DNA of 64,000 nucleotides. It comes from an uncultured Slackia sp. GTDB lineage: Bacteria > Actinomycetota > Coriobacteriia > Coriobacteriales > Eggerthellaceae. Position numbers and translations under genes: made by a program. Location: assembly GCF_959608125.1 (NCBI RefSeq), contig NZ_CAUHPG010000002.1, positions 1 through 64,000 of the forward strand, read 5' to 3'. Under the pieces are notes generated by a model, which saw nothing but the letters and a program-made list of their open reading frames with translations, ran no database searches and had not been told where the DNA came from. This document shows positions 17,015 to 25,799 of this stretch, piece by piece (the first letter of the stretch is position 1; the number at the start of each line of letters is the position of its first letter).

Positions 17015-17796
17015 TATTTCCCCTCTCGCAGCATCGGGTTCGTCTGATTGAACAGCTCGAGCGCCTCGTCGAAATCGGATACGCTCATGCCCATCGCTTC
17101 GACCATGGCGCGTGCGGCGGGCAGGTTGGCATGCGGCGACAGGCCGCGGCACCCGTTGCATTCGCGGCCCAGGTTCACGCATTTCGCGCCGCATCCTGCC
17201 AGCGTGACCAGGCCGAGGCATTGCTTGCCCTGGCGCCATAGGCAGCCGCCTTCGTTACGCTTGCAGCTGCCGCACATGGTGTCGGTCAAATCAAGGGCAT
17301 TGCTGCCGTAGAGCGCACGCTCGAGCACGCGGACGAAATCAGCCGTGTCGATCGGGCACGAACGCACCTCGAAATCGACGTCGACCACCGAAGACACGCT
17401 GCACGGAGCACAGGTTTCGCCGCACGCCTCGGGCACGTCGGCGCCATAGACCGCGCCATAGCGGGGAGCAAGACCCTTCGCCGCCATGCCGGGGATGCCG
17501 CCCGTGACGGCACAGGCGCCGATCGCGATGAGCGTGCGCGCGCGCTCGCGCCACTGCTGCACGCAGCGCCTGCTTTCCTCCGTGGTCACGGCGCCTTCGA
17601 CCACCACCACGTCCACGTCGCCCTCGGGCTCGGGAGCGCTCGAGGCGAGCTGCCAGTAGCGCAAGTCGACCTGACCCAGAACATCGAGCAGATGGGCTTC
17701 GTCGTTGGTGATTTGCAATTGGCAGCCGAAACAGCTCGCAAGTCCCACGATGACCACGCGAGGCGGCATGCCGGCCATATTGTTCGAGCAAGCCAT
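17014..17796 (-). CDS. hydD: NiFe hydrogenase small (delta) subunit
   Basis: A 260-residue electron-transfer subunit that carries the proximal and further iron-sulfur clusters. The N-terminal CFGCQLQ, the middle IGACAVTGGIPG and the Cys-rich tail (CGSCKRNEGGC, CGAKC, CNGC) fit small subunits of soluble group 3 hydrogenases. There is no twin-arginine signal, so the enzyme is cytoplasmic. It starts 1 nt after the hydG stop and overlaps hydA by 1 bp, a fully coupled operon. Confidence 0.9.
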   Translation of the reverse strand: MACSNNMAGMPPRVVIVGLASCFGCQLQITNDEAHLLDVLGQVDLRYWQLASSAPEPEGDVDVVVVEGAVTTEESRRCVQQWRERARTLIAIGACAVTGGIPGMAAKGLAPRYGAVYGADVPEACGETCAPCSVSSVVDVDFEVRSCPIDTADFVRVLERALYGSNALDLTDTMCGSCKRNEGGCLWRQGKQCLGLVTLAGCGAKCVNLGRECNGCRGLSPHANLPAARAMVEAMGMSVSDFDEALELFNQTNPMLREGK

Positions 17797-17797
17797 A

Positions 17798-18712
17798 TTA
17801 CATCGACCCCTGGATATTCTTCGCTTCCCAATAGTTGAACACCGGCCCGTCGATACACACATACTGGTGACCGACCTGGCAGTGGCCGCATTTACCCATA
17901 CCGCACTTCATATGGCGCTCGAAGCTCATGTAGATGCGGTCGTAGGGAATGCCCTTCTTGCGCATCTCTTCGACGACGAAGCGATACATCACAGGAGGGC
18001 CGCACAGCACGCCGTAGGTATTCTCGGCATCCACTTCGAGGTTCTCGAAAGGCTTGGTAACCAGGCCGACTTCGCCGTCCCAACCCTCTTCGTAGTTGTC
18101 GACGGTGAGATGCAGGTCGAAGTCGTTGCGATGCTTCCACATTTCGAATTGATGGCGAAACATCACTTCGCGCGGGTTCTTCGACCCATAGATGATCGTG
18201 ACCTTGCCGAAGGCATGACGTTCGTCGTGGATGTAGTTGATGAGCGACTTCAACGGAGCGATACCCAGACCGCCCGCCACGAGCAAGATGTCGTGACCCT
18301 TCATCTCCTCGAAAGGGAATCCGCGGCCGAAAGGCCCGCGAATGCCAACCACATCGCCGCACTGCATGGTATGCAATACTTCGGTGAAACGACCGGCGCG
18401 GCGCACGCACAGCTCGATGAATCCCTGCTTGGACGGCGCAGAGGAGATGGAGATGGGCGCCTCGCCCACGCCGAAGATGGAAAGCTCGACGAATTGGCCG
18501 GGGTCCTGATGAAATGCCGAGCGAATGCGCTCGTCGATCAGACGGAATTCGAAAAGCTTCTCGGTGGCGGTCAGGTCGGTAATCGACGTGATGCGGGCAG
18601 GCCAGGGACGGTACGGGTTTTCCGCCATCAACTCGGCGCCCGTTTTGACATGGTCGGCGCTGCCGAGACGCGACACCTGGACCGACGTCGTATGCGCATG
18701 GCTATTCGGCAT
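17798..18712 (-). CDS. hydG: Hydrogenase gamma subunit, FAD/NAD(P) oxidoreductase
   Basis: A 304-residue ferredoxin-NADP-reductase-like subunit that exchanges electrons with NAD(P)H. A flavin domain (PISISSAPS) is followed by the nucleotide-binding GGLGIAPLKSL and CGPPVMYRF. A C-terminal 2Fe-2S site, CGMGKCGHCQVG...C, is present as in PyrK/HydG proteins. AAGGAGG lies 7 nt before the ATG. The start overlaps the end of hydB by 11 bp. Confidence 0.9.
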   Translation of the reverse strand: MPNSHAHTTSVQVSRLGSADHVKTGAELMAENPYRPWPARITSITDLTATEKLFEFRLIDERIRSAFHQDPGQFVELSIFGVGEAPISISSAPSKQGFIELCVRRAGRFTEVLHTMQCGDVVGIRGPFGRGFPFEEMKGHDILLVAGGLGIAPLKSLINYIHDERHAFGKVTIIYGSKNPREVMFRHQFEMWKHRNDFDLHLTVDNYEEGWDGEVGLVTKPFENLEVDAENTYGVLCGPPVMYRFVVEEMRKKGIPYDRIYMSFERHMKCGMGKCGHCQVGHQYVCIDGPVFNYWEAKNIQGSM

Positions 18713-19766
18713 CGTTTGCCTCCTTGGTCGTCACGGCCGACGAACGGGTCTTTTCAGCGAAGAATTTAAAGACCTCGATAGGATTGATATCGGTCTTGCA
18801 GGCGCGCACGCAACGGCCGCAGCCCACGCACAGCATGGTGCCGTGCTTCATCTTGAAACCGTTGAGCTTGTGATACATGCGATGACGCACGCGGCCCCGC
18901 TCGTCGGCACGGAAGTTATGGCCGCCGGCCACCTGGGCGAATTCGGGGCTTGTGCAGCAATCCCAGGTACGCACGCGCTCGCCGGTCTTAGCGTCGGGAG
19001 CGAGGATGTCTTTGATGTCGAAGCACATGCAGGTAGGACACACCGCCGCGCACGCCGTGCAGTTCAGGCAGCGCGAGCCGAGCTCGGCCCAGAAAGGATC
19101 GCGATGGTAGGTGTCCATCAGCATGGCGATGTCTTGCACGTTGGGAATAGACTCGTCGAAAGCGGCAGCGCGACGATGGTTGGCTGCGGCAAAGGCGGCG
19201 CGATCGTCATCGGTCGCTTCACGCAAATGCGTGCTTTCCTCGAGAATCTCGGCCGCGGCGACCGAAGAAATGGAGACCCAGTAGCGGTCCCCCAGGTCCT
19301 GCAAGAACAAATCGTAGCCACGAGGGGCCTCGTCGGCATCGACCCGATGGCAGAAGCAGCTCGACGTGGGCATGCAGCCGACGCCGACGATCAGGGTCGC
19401 TTCGCGGCGTGCACGATAATACGGATCGCTGTAGCGCGAATCGAGAAATACGGCATCGAGACGCTCGATCGCGTTCAAGTCGCAAGGATGCACGCCGAAA
19501 AGCACACGAGGCTTCACATCGAGCTCGTATTCGATCACGTCGTTTTCGGCCACATCGAATCTGAAAAGCGTTTCCTCGGGAGGGAGGAAGTATTTTTTCG
19601 GCGATGCCATCGTGGTGGGATAATCAAGCACCACGTCGTCGGGGTTTTCGATCACATCGAAAATGTAGCCCTGGCCGTGTGCGACCGGGGCTACAAGTTC
19701 GTATGATTCCATGAAAGCTCGGATCAGCGACGGAAGGTCATCGGCATCGATGATTCGGTAGAGCAC
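18702..19766 (-). CDS. hydB: Hydrogenase beta subunit, 4Fe-4S dicluster protein
   Basis: A 354-residue electron-transfer subunit. Two 4Fe-4S motifs lie in the C-terminal half: CLNCTACAAVCPTC and CVGCGRCVRACKTDINP. The upstream part has extra Cys (CMPTSSCFCH) typical of the sulfhydrogenase beta family. The start is a GTG directly behind AGGAGGAGGAGCGC. It is the first gene of the hydBGDA operon and sits 62 bp after ndk, so it may share or have its own promoter. Confidence 0.9.
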   Translation of the reverse strand: MLYRIIDADDLPSLIRAFMESYELVAPVAHGQGYIFDVIENPDDVVLDYPTTMASPKKYFLPPEETLFRFDVAENDVIEYELDVKPRVLFGVHPCDLNAIERLDAVFLDSRYSDPYYRARREATLIVGVGCMPTSSCFCHRVDADEAPRGYDLFLQDLGDRYWVSISSVAAAEILEESTHLREATDDDRAAFAAANHRRAAAFDESIPNVQDIAMLMDTYHRDPFWAELGSRCLNCTACAAVCPTCMCFDIKDILAPDAKTGERVRTWDCCTSPEFAQVAGGHNFRADERGRVRHRMYHKLNGFKMKHGTMLCVGCGRCVRACKTDINPIEVFKFFAEKTRSSAVTTKEANDAE

Positions 19767-19828
19767 GCGCTCCTCCTCCTATGCAGGGACTCACGATCGA
19801 TGGCCCCGTCGCATCGCGTTCGAATTGC

Positions 19829-20236
19829 TTACGCGCCGAAGAACACGCCGATCTCGCGCTCGGCGGACTCGGGGGAATCGGAGCCATGAATGACATTTTC
19901 GTCCATGATGAGGCCGAAATCGCCACGAATCGTGCCAGGGGCGGCTTCTGCGGGGTTGGTGGCGCCCATGAGCGTGCGCATCTTCTTGACGGCGCCCTCG
20001 CCGGAAACGACCATCTTGACCACGGGGCCGCTGGTGATGTACTCGATCAGGCCGTTGTAGAAGGGCTTGCCCTCATGCTCGGCGTAGTTGGCCGCAGCCT
20101 GCTCGGGGGTGACCATGCCGAGCTCCATGCGCTCGATGGTCAGGCCGGAGCGCTCGATGCGAGCGATGATCTCGCCCATGTGACGGTTGCGCACGGCGTC
20201 GGGCTTGAGCATGGAGTAGGTCTTCTCGATTGCCAT
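19829..20236 (-). CDS. ndk: Nucleoside-diphosphate kinase
   Basis: A 135-residue enzyme that balances NTP pools by moving a gamma phosphate through a phospho-histidine. The N-terminal KTYSMLKPDAV and the active-site segment NVIHGSDSPESAEREI (catalytic His) are diagnostic, and the length is normal for the family. AAAGGAAA precedes the ATG. It is flanked by a terminator upstream and the hydrogenase operon downstream. Confidence 0.95.
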   Translation of the reverse strand: MAIEKTYSMLKPDAVRNRHMGEIIARIERSGLTIERMELGMVTPEQAAANYAEHEGKPFYNGLIEYITSGPVVKMVVSGEGAVKKMRTLMGATNPAEAAPGTIRGDFGLIMDENVIHGSDSPESAEREIGVFFGA

Positions 20237-20290
20237 ATCTTTTTTCCTTTCTTCGAATCCGCCGGATGACGGAATTGGAACCTACGTGAG

Positions 20291-20320
20291 AAAAACGCGC
20301 CGCAGATGCGGCGCGCGGAG
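20291..20320 (-). terminator. Rho-independent terminator after the TPR gene
   Basis: On the minus strand CGCGCCGCA pairs with TGCGGCGCG (20315-20296) and is followed by TTTTTCTC, just past the stop codon of the TPR protein. Confidence 0.85.
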
Positions 20321-21700
20321 TTATTGCTGCGAGGGGAACGACATCTCGATGCCCGAAACCTTCCAGCCGAGAAGGTCGCGGACCATCTGCACCTGGTAAT
20401 CGACATCGCCGCCTTCGGCGGTCTTCGCCGACACGTACACCGTGGAGTTCGACATGCTCTTGTCCACGCCGTCGATAGTGATGTTGGAATCTTGCACGAC
20501 GCCGCGCATCGCCGCGTCGATGTTGTCTTCGCCCATGCTCTCGACGAAATACTGCGAAGCGTTCGCGGTATCGGAGAACAGGCTGCGGGCAACGCTTTCC
20601 TGCGTGGGATAGCCCCAGCCCTGCGTGTAAAGGAACACGCAGCCCGCAGCTGCGATCAGCAGCAGCGTGAAGAACACGACCAAGATCTTCAGACCGACGT
20701 TGCGGCGCTTGCGATCCTGTTTCGCAATGCCCTTCGAGTAGCGTTCCAACTCTTCGTCGCTCGCGTTGAAGAAGCGCTCGTCGCCCGACGCATATCCGTC
20801 AGGCACCGTATAGCCATACGCTTCGACAGGATAATACTGGGGATCGCTGTACGGCTCGAACGCCTGGGTGGCCTGATCGTAAGCGGCCTCCTGGGGAAGC
20901 GGCGCCCCGTCTGCGGCCACGTCGAGGCCCGACATGTCGTTTTCAGGCTCGTCCGGGACCGAGATGGGCTGCATGGCCGCGGTGCCTGTGGCGACGGCCT
21001 GCGCAGCGCGGCCGTAATCGACGCTGGCGGAATCGCTCAAGAAATACGTCTTATCGGCCAATGCCTCTTCAAAGGCGCTCATAGCCTGCTGCATCTGGCC
21101 GCATGCCACATACGCCTGGCCGAGATTCGCATACATCTTATTGCGCGTGGCAGGGTCCATATCGAACTGCAGCGCACTTTCGTAAGACTGCACCGCATCG
21201 GCAGGACGGCCCAGAGCCATAAAGCACACGCCCAGGTTCAGCAGGGCTTTGGTACGATCGGGATTGTTGACATCGAGCGCAGCCTCGCGGAACGCGACGC
21301 CCGCTTCGGCATTTTTACCCAGCTTGAGCAGCGCATTGCCAAGACCGAGGTACGCCTTGTAGGGAGTATCGTATTTCGCGTCGGAAACGGCGATCTCGAA
21401 ATGGGACACGGCGTTCTCGTAGTCGTGCAGGAAAGCATAGGCCTTGCCCAGGTTGCAGTTCACCGCGCCGCACGCGTCATAGGCCGTATCCGCCGTTGCC
21501 TGCGTGTAAGCGAGAATCGCCTGATCGAAATCCTTCATCTGCAAGAAGCAATTGCCGATCTGGTGATAGATATAGCCCAAATCGCCCGGCCCCTTGACGA
21601 CGGCGGGGTCGGTAAGGCACTGGTTGAACAACTCGAGCGCGGTCCTGAAATCGCGCGCCTGATACGCTGCGCGGGCCTGGGCGATAGATTGATTATCCAT
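20321..21700 (-). CDS. TPR-repeat membrane protein
   Basis: A 459-residue protein of unknown role. Residues ~1-225 are tandem TPR repeats (for example GYIYHQIGNCFLQMKDFDQAI and LNLGVCFMALGRPADAVQSYESAL). A low-complexity acidic linker follows, then a basic stretch and one membrane span (LKILVVFFTLLLIAAAGCVFLYT, about 343-365). A ~90-residue C-terminal domain should lie outside the cell. The layout suggests a cytoplasmic protein-binding scaffold tied to the envelope. No function is assigned. Confidence 0.8.
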   Translation of the reverse strand: MDNQSIAQARAAYQARDFRTALELFNQCLTDPAVVKGPGDLGYIYHQIGNCFLQMKDFDQAILAYTQATADTAYDACGAVNCNLGKAYAFLHDYENAVSHFEIAVSDAKYDTPYKAYLGLGNALLKLGKNAEAGVAFREAALDVNNPDRTKALLNLGVCFMALGRPADAVQSYESALQFDMDPATRNKMYANLGQAYVACGQMQQAMSAFEEALADKTYFLSDSASVDYGRAAQAVATGTAAMQPISVPDEPENDMSGLDVAADGAPLPQEAAYDQATQAFEPYSDPQYYPVEAYGYTVPDGYASGDERFFNASDEELERYSKGIAKQDRKRRNVGLKILVVFFTLLLIAAAGCVFLYTQGWGYPTQESVARSLFSDTANASQYFVESMGEDNIDAAMRGVVQDSNITIDGVDKSMSNSTVYVSAKTAEGGDVDYQVQMVRDLLGWKVSGIEMSFPSQQ

Positions 21701-21739
21701 GAGACTCTTCCTTCGGTGCCGATGCGGCCGATGCGGCCG

Positions 21740-22270
21740 TTAGTCGGCGTTTTCGATTTCGACGGTCTCGATCACGTCGCCGACGCGAAGCGAGGCGATG
21801 ACGTCTTTGCCTTCGATGGTCTGGCCGAACACCGTGTAACCGGAATCGAGGTTATGCTGGGGTCCGAGGCACAGATAGAACTGGGAACCTGCGGAATCGG
21901 GGTTCTGGGAGCGCGCCATGGCGAGGGCGCCGTCCTCATGGGAGTTATTGGGGTTGGTGCTGAACTCCTCTTTGATGGTGTAGCCGGGGCCGCCCGTACC
22001 CAAGCCCGCCCACGGGTTGCCTGCTGCGGCGATGACCTGCTCGGAATCGAGGTCGCGCGTGTTGGGGCAGCCGCCCTGGATCACGAAGTTGGGAACGTAG
22101 CGATGGAACTTCAGGTTATCGTAGAAGCCCTTGCGAGCGAGCTCTACGAAGTTGCCCACATGAATCGGCGCGTCGGCTCCTGCGAGTTGGACGCGGACGT
22201 CGCCTTTCGAGGTTTTGATGACGGCGATTTCGTTGCCGTTCGGCTGGTATTCGGGGGTGTACATAGCCAT
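21740..22270 (-). CDS. Cyclophilin-type peptidyl-prolyl isomerase
   Basis: A 176-residue cyclophilin that catalyses proline isomerisation. The core motif FHRYVPNFVIQGG holds the catalytic Arg, and GSQFYLCLGPQHNLDSGYTVFG is the second family signature. There is no signal peptide, so it is cytoplasmic. The start chosen (MAMYTPEY) has AAGGAG 9 nt upstream; ATGs two codons either side are possible. Confidence 0.92.
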   Translation of the reverse strand: MAMYTPEYQPNGNEIAVIKTSKGDVRVQLAGADAPIHVGNFVELARKGFYDNLKFHRYVPNFVIQGGCPNTRDLDSEQVIAAAGNPWAGLGTGGPGYTIKEEFSTNPNNSHEDGALAMARSQNPDSAGSQFYLCLGPQHNLDSGYTVFGQTIEGKDVIASLRVGDVIETVEIENAD

Positions 22271-22351
22271 GCCCATGCGCTCCTTTTCTCGTGCATACCC
22301 GTAAATAGACTTGCAGCAAGGCCGCATGCGCGGCGTGCGGTTTTCAACGGC

Positions 22352-22427
22352 TGGTGCCCCCTACAGGATTCGAACCTGCGGCTTTCTGCTCCGGAGGCAG
22401 ACGCTCTATCCCCTGAGCTAAGGGGGC
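22352..22427 (-). tRNA. tRNA-Arg (anticodon CCG)
   Basis: A complete cloverleaf: acceptor GCCCCCT/AGGGGGC, T arm with GTTCGAATC, and anticodon loop CTCCGGA with CCG at positions 34-36, reading CGG. The 3' CCA is encoded. Confidence 0.95.
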
Positions 22428-22482
22428 ACATTAGCGTTCGGAATTATACGCTAAAATGACGGGACGCGAGAAAAGAGGATGC

Positions 22483-23808
22483 ATGCATGAAGAAATAACC
22501 ATAGAACGACTTGCCTACGGCGACGCGGCGATCGGACGCGCCTCGAATGGAAAGACCGTCTTCGTCGAAGGCGGCTGCCCGGGCGACGTGGCCCTCGTCG
22601 AAATGACCGCCGACAAGGGCACTTACCTTGAAGGACGCGCAATCGACATCATCACGCCTTCTGCAGACCGCGTGATCCCCTCCTGCCCCTATGCGGCCGA
22701 GTGCGGCGGCTGCGGCTGGCAGCACGTCTCCTACGAGCGCCAGCTCGAAGCCAAGCGCGCCAACGTCGTTTCGCAGCTTGCGCGCACCGCAGGCTTCGGC
22801 GAGGAGCGCGCCCAGGAGCTTGTGGCCGCATGCGTGCCGTCGAAGCGTCAGATGGGATATCGCAACAAGCTCGAATTCGGCTGCGCGCGCGACGAACGCG
22901 GAGGCTTCGTCACCGGCCCCTATCGCAAGCACACCAACGACATCCTGCCCGTCGATTCGTGTCCGCTTGCGCACAAGGCGATCGAAAAGGCGCCGAAAGC
23001 CGTACGCGGCGCGCTGCGTTATCTCAGCGGCGGCAACGACCTGGGTATCTACCGCGTTGGCGTACGCCATTCGCTGCGCACCAAGTCGCTCGAGGTTGCC
23101 CTGTGGACCAACCCCGGAGCCTTCCCCCGCGCCGCTGTGGCCAAGACCCTTTCGCAAGCCGTCAAGGCAACGAGCATCGTCCGCGTCATGACCGACGACC
23201 GCGGCAAGGCCCGCAAGCTCAAAGGCGTCGAAGTGCTCGCCGGCAAAGGCTTTTGGACCGAGTCGGTCTGCGACGAGGACTTCAAGGTAAGCGCCCCGTC
23301 GTTTTTCCAGGTGAACACCGCCCAGGCAGAGCATCTGGTCCGCATCGCTCTCGAAGGCCTCGAACTCGACGACGATGCCGTGGTGGCCGACCTCTATTGC
23401 GGCGTAGGAACCTTCACGCTGCCTTTGGCACGCGCCTGCGACCTCGTGTTCGCCGTCGAAAGCTACGGCAGCAGCGTGCGCGACCTGCGCCGCGTGAGCG
23501 AAGAGGCAGGCCTCGACAATATCGAGGTCATCGGCGGGGATGCGGCCCGCGAACTTCCCGAACTCGGCGAGCTCGACGCGCTCGTGGTCGATCCGCCGCG
23601 CGCGGGCCTTGCGGCTGAAATCATCGGCAGCATCGCCGAAGCCAACCCGCGCCGCGTGGCCTACGTGAGCTGCAATCCGTCCACCTGGGCGCGCGACGTG
23701 GCACGCTTGGAAGACGCAGGATACGCCCTGCTGCGCGCCACGCCCGTCGACATGTTCCCGCAGACCTACCACACCGAAGTGGTGTCGATTTTCGAACGCA
23801 AGGCCTAG
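22483..23808 (+). CDS. 23S rRNA/tRNA uracil-C5 methyltransferase (RlmD/TrmA family)
   Basis: A 441-residue SAM-dependent RNA methylase. An N-terminal TRAM-like domain (ITIERLAYGDAAIGR) is followed by an iron-sulfur motif CPYAAECGGCGWQH. The SAM site is ADLYCGVGTFTLPLA, and the catalytic-Cys motif VSCNPSTWARD lies near the end. It methylates C5 of a uridine in 23S rRNA or tRNA; which one cannot be told. The start is the ATG after AGAGGATGC; a further in-frame ATG at 22456 is less likely. Confidence 0.9.
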   Translation: MHEEITIERLAYGDAAIGRASNGKTVFVEGGCPGDVALVEMTADKGTYLEGRAIDIITPSADRVIPSCPYAAECGGCGWQHVSYERQLEAKRANVVSQLARTAGFGEERAQELVAACVPSKRQMGYRNKLEFGCARDERGGFVTGPYRKHTNDILPVDSCPLAHKAIEKAPKAVRGALRYLSGGNDLGIYRVGVRHSLRTKSLEVALWTNPGAFPRAAVAKTLSQAVKATSIVRVMTDDRGKARKLKGVEVLAGKGFWTESVCDEDFKVSAPSFFQVNTAQAEHLVRIALEGLELDDDAVVADLYCGVGTFTLPLARACDLVFAVESYGSSVRDLRRVSEEAGLDNIEVIGGDAARELPELGELDALVVDPPRAGLAAEIIGSIAEANPRRVAYVSCNPSTWARDVARLEDAGYALLRATPVDMFPQTYHTEVVSIFERKA

Positions 23809-23972
23809 GCCGCGCACGCCCGGCCGCAAGGGAGGCCCTCCCGGCCGGGCGTATCCGGAAACCGCATGCTCGAAGCGGCGGAGGGGTATACTGGTGGCGC
23901 GCGGTGGGATCGACCGCGCGCCGGCGGCCGCGCACGTTCGGCCGCCTCAGTCCGACCGCAAAGGAGGGCATC

Positions 23973-24407
23973 ATGGCTCTTGAGAAAATCCTCGTCGCCT
24001 ACGACGGCAGCGAAGCCGCATCCGCCGCACTTGATTTGGCCGCCGACATCGGAGCGGGCAACGACGAAATAGGCATCGACGTCGTCAACGTGGTCGCCAT
24101 CCCGCTGCTCAGCGACGAACAGCTGGTCAGCTTCGCTTCGGTGCTCGAGCTGATGGAACGCGACGCCGAGGCCCTGCTCTCCGACGCCGTAGCGCGCCTC
24201 GACGAGCGTGATATCGACAACGACGTCGAAACCTACATCCTCAACGGCACCGACACGGCCACGGAAATCGCCAAGCTCGCCGAGCAGGACGGCTACGACA
24301 TCGTCATCATCGGCAGCCGCGGACTCGGCGGCATCAAAGGCTACCTGGGCAGCGTCGGCCACAAGCTGCTGAGCATCTGCAGCAAGCCCGTCCTCATCGC
24401 CAAATAG
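23973..24407 (+). CDS. Universal stress protein, UspA family
   Basis: A 144-residue single-domain Usp protein. It begins ILVAYDGSEAA and ends with the ATP-binding signature GSRGLGGIKGYLGSV (G-x2-G-x9-G-S), so it likely binds ATP. AAGGAGG lies just upstream of the ATG; an upstream in-frame extension is ruled out by this site. It appears monocistronic, with tRNA-Gly following. Confidence 0.92.
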   Translation: MALEKILVAYDGSEAASAALDLAADIGAGNDEIGIDVVNVVAIPLLSDEQLVSFASVLELMERDAEALLSDAVARLDERDIDNDVETYILNGTDTATEIAKLAEQDGYDIVIIGSRGLGGIKGYLGSVGHKLLSICSKPVLIAK

Positions 24408-24484
24408 CACGGTGAAAGCGGATTTGATAAAATTGCATCTTGTGCGATGATTTGAAGAGTAGTAACATAAACAAACGCACTAAC

Positions 24485-24558
24485 GCGGGTGTAGTTCAAT
24501 GGTAGAACCTGAGCCTTCCAAGCTCATGACGCGGGTTCGATTCCCGTCACCCGCTCCA
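24485..24558 (+). tRNA. tRNA-Gly (anticodon TCC)
   Basis: Acceptor GCGGGTG/CACCCGC, D arm GTTCAATGGTAGAAC, anticodon stem TGAGC/GCTCA with loop CTTCCAA (TCC), and T arm GGGTTCGATTCCC. The 3' CCA is encoded. The 3' end borders a gene-poor, possibly decayed region. Confidence 0.95.
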
Positions 24559-24569
24559 TTAAAACCCCA

Positions 24570-24600
24570 GGCCAGGTCCTTGTTGACCTGGCCTTTTGCT
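24570..24600 (+). terminator. Rho-independent terminator after tRNA-Gly
   Basis: GGCCAGGTC (24570-24578) pairs with GACCTGGCC (24585-24593), followed by TTTTGCTTT. Confidence 0.88.
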
Positions 24601-25068
24601 TTCGATGCTCAATCCGATGCTATATGAATGCTGAATCGTGCGCCAAAGGGTGCGCCAAATGTGCGCCAAACTCGTCGAAAACTTCTCGCAGAACTCGCAC
24701 GCACAACCCCCCCCCTACGACATCGGGACCGCTCGATACGCAAGACCCTTGAGTGCATCCCGATTCCCGCAAAGCCGATCCTGCATCGAATTGAAACGCA
24801 ACGACGCCTCGACTCGCTCTTCTTTGGAAAATATCCTCGCGCTAGGTCATTTTTCTCCAGCTTTGCCACGCATGAACCTGGCGAAAGCGCCATCGAAGAC
24901 ACTTTAAGCAACATTTCTAGCTCATTCGTGGCTTATCTTTAGCAAAAAACACCGACTGATGATTCATCGATACATGCTTTCGTGGCAAAGCCTCGTTTTT
25001 TCGACCGCAAAGCCCTTATTTTTCCAAATCGGCGCAAAACCGTGCGAAAGCAAAGCTCGTCTATGGCG
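24601..25068. other. Gene-poor region with triplicated decamer
   Basis: This ~470-bp stretch downstream of tRNA-Gly holds no convincing gene. It is less GC-rich than the surroundings and contains a run of nine C (24707-24715). GTGCGCCAAA occurs three times close together (24638, 24650, 24661). The position after a tRNA 3' end is where integrative elements insert, so it may be the remnant of one; no integrase is present. Confidence 0.5.
24638..24670. repeat. Three direct copies of GTGCGCCAAA
   Basis: Perfect 10-bp copies start at 24638, 24650 and 24661, separated by 2 and 1 nt. Function unknown. Confidence 0.85.
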
Positions 25069-25099
25069 CAAAAAAAGCCGGCGATTCATGCCGCCGGCT
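25069..25099 (-). terminator. Rho-independent terminator after the Cys-repeat protein gene
   Basis: On the minus strand AGCCGGCG pairs with CGCCGGCT (25099-25076) and is followed by seven T. It lies just downstream of the 25113 stop codon. Confidence 0.88.
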
Positions 25100-25112
25100 T
25101 CTCCATGCAGCG

Positions 25113-25781
25113 TTATTTCAGATAGCGCTTCAGATCGAGTCCGCCCATGATGTCATCCATGGCCTCTTTAAGCTCCTTGGCGGCAAGCGCACCTTCACGG
25201 GCAAGCTCGACGCTGCCCTTCGCCATGTCTTTCATCTCGCCCTGGGTCATGCCCATCACGACAACCTTATCATCAGGATCGGGCTCTTCCTCGGCAGGGC
25301 ACCAGTCGTAGTGCTCGCACGATTCGCACTCGCCGTCGCAGCCCGCCTCGTAGAATTCCTCGGCCGCAGCCTTGGCAGCCTTCTCTTCTTCGGTCAACTC
25401 GCGCTCGGGTTCTTCCTCGAGTTCTTCCTCGGCTTCTTCGCCGCTCTCGACAACCTCTTCGACCCGCTCCTCTTCGTCTTCGAAATCGTCGGGGCACCAA
25501 TCGTAATACGGGCAGGTCTCGCACCCCCCTTCGCACTGCTCTTCGTAGTAGCGCTCCCATTCGGCGCGCATGGTCGCATCGTCTTTAGGCTCGAATTTCT
25601 CCTTCAGGCGCTGGTATTCCTCGTACTCGCGACGCTCTTTGGATTTTTTCGCAGAAGCCCCGCGTCCGCGTTTTTTCGACGACTTGCCGTCATCGAGGTC
25701 GAGGTCGCCGAACACGGCTTCCTTGGCGACATTTTTGGCGACACGGCCCGCGGTGCGCGTGGCCTTCCTGAACAGACCCAT
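25113..25781 (-). CDS. Unknown acidic protein with two Cys-YDWCP repeats
   Basis: A 222-residue protein I do not recognise. A basic N-terminus (residues 1-60, rich in Lys/Arg) leads to two copies of a motif C-x3-C-x2-C-x5-C: CEGGCETCPYYDWC and CDGECESCEHYDWC, both followed by P. A highly acidic linker of Glu separates them. The C-terminal ~50 residues are predicted helical. The two Cys quartets could each bind a metal or an iron-sulfur cluster. It lies immediately downstream of smpB with the same orientation. Confidence 0.75.
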   Translation of the reverse strand: MGLFRKATRTAGRVAKNVAKEAVFGDLDLDDGKSSKKRGRGASAKKSKERREYEEYQRLKEKFEPKDDATMRAEWERYYEEQCEGGCETCPYYDWCPDDFEDEEERVEEVVESGEEAEEELEEEPERELTEEEKAAKAAAEEFYEAGCDGECESCEHYDWCPAEEEPDPDDKVVVMGMTQGEMKDMAKGSVELAREGALAAKELKEAMDDIMGGLDLKRYLK

Positions 25782-25799
25782 CGGTCGAAACCCCCTTGA

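Noticed and set aside
17014..17239. Longer N-terminus for hydA
   Set aside because: It would overlap the whole end of hydD and is Arg-rich; the TAATG junction gives a natural start.
24628..24942. Open frames on both strands downstream of tRNA-Gly
   Set aside because: Residue composition is not protein-like, no start signals, and the repeat copies fall in them.
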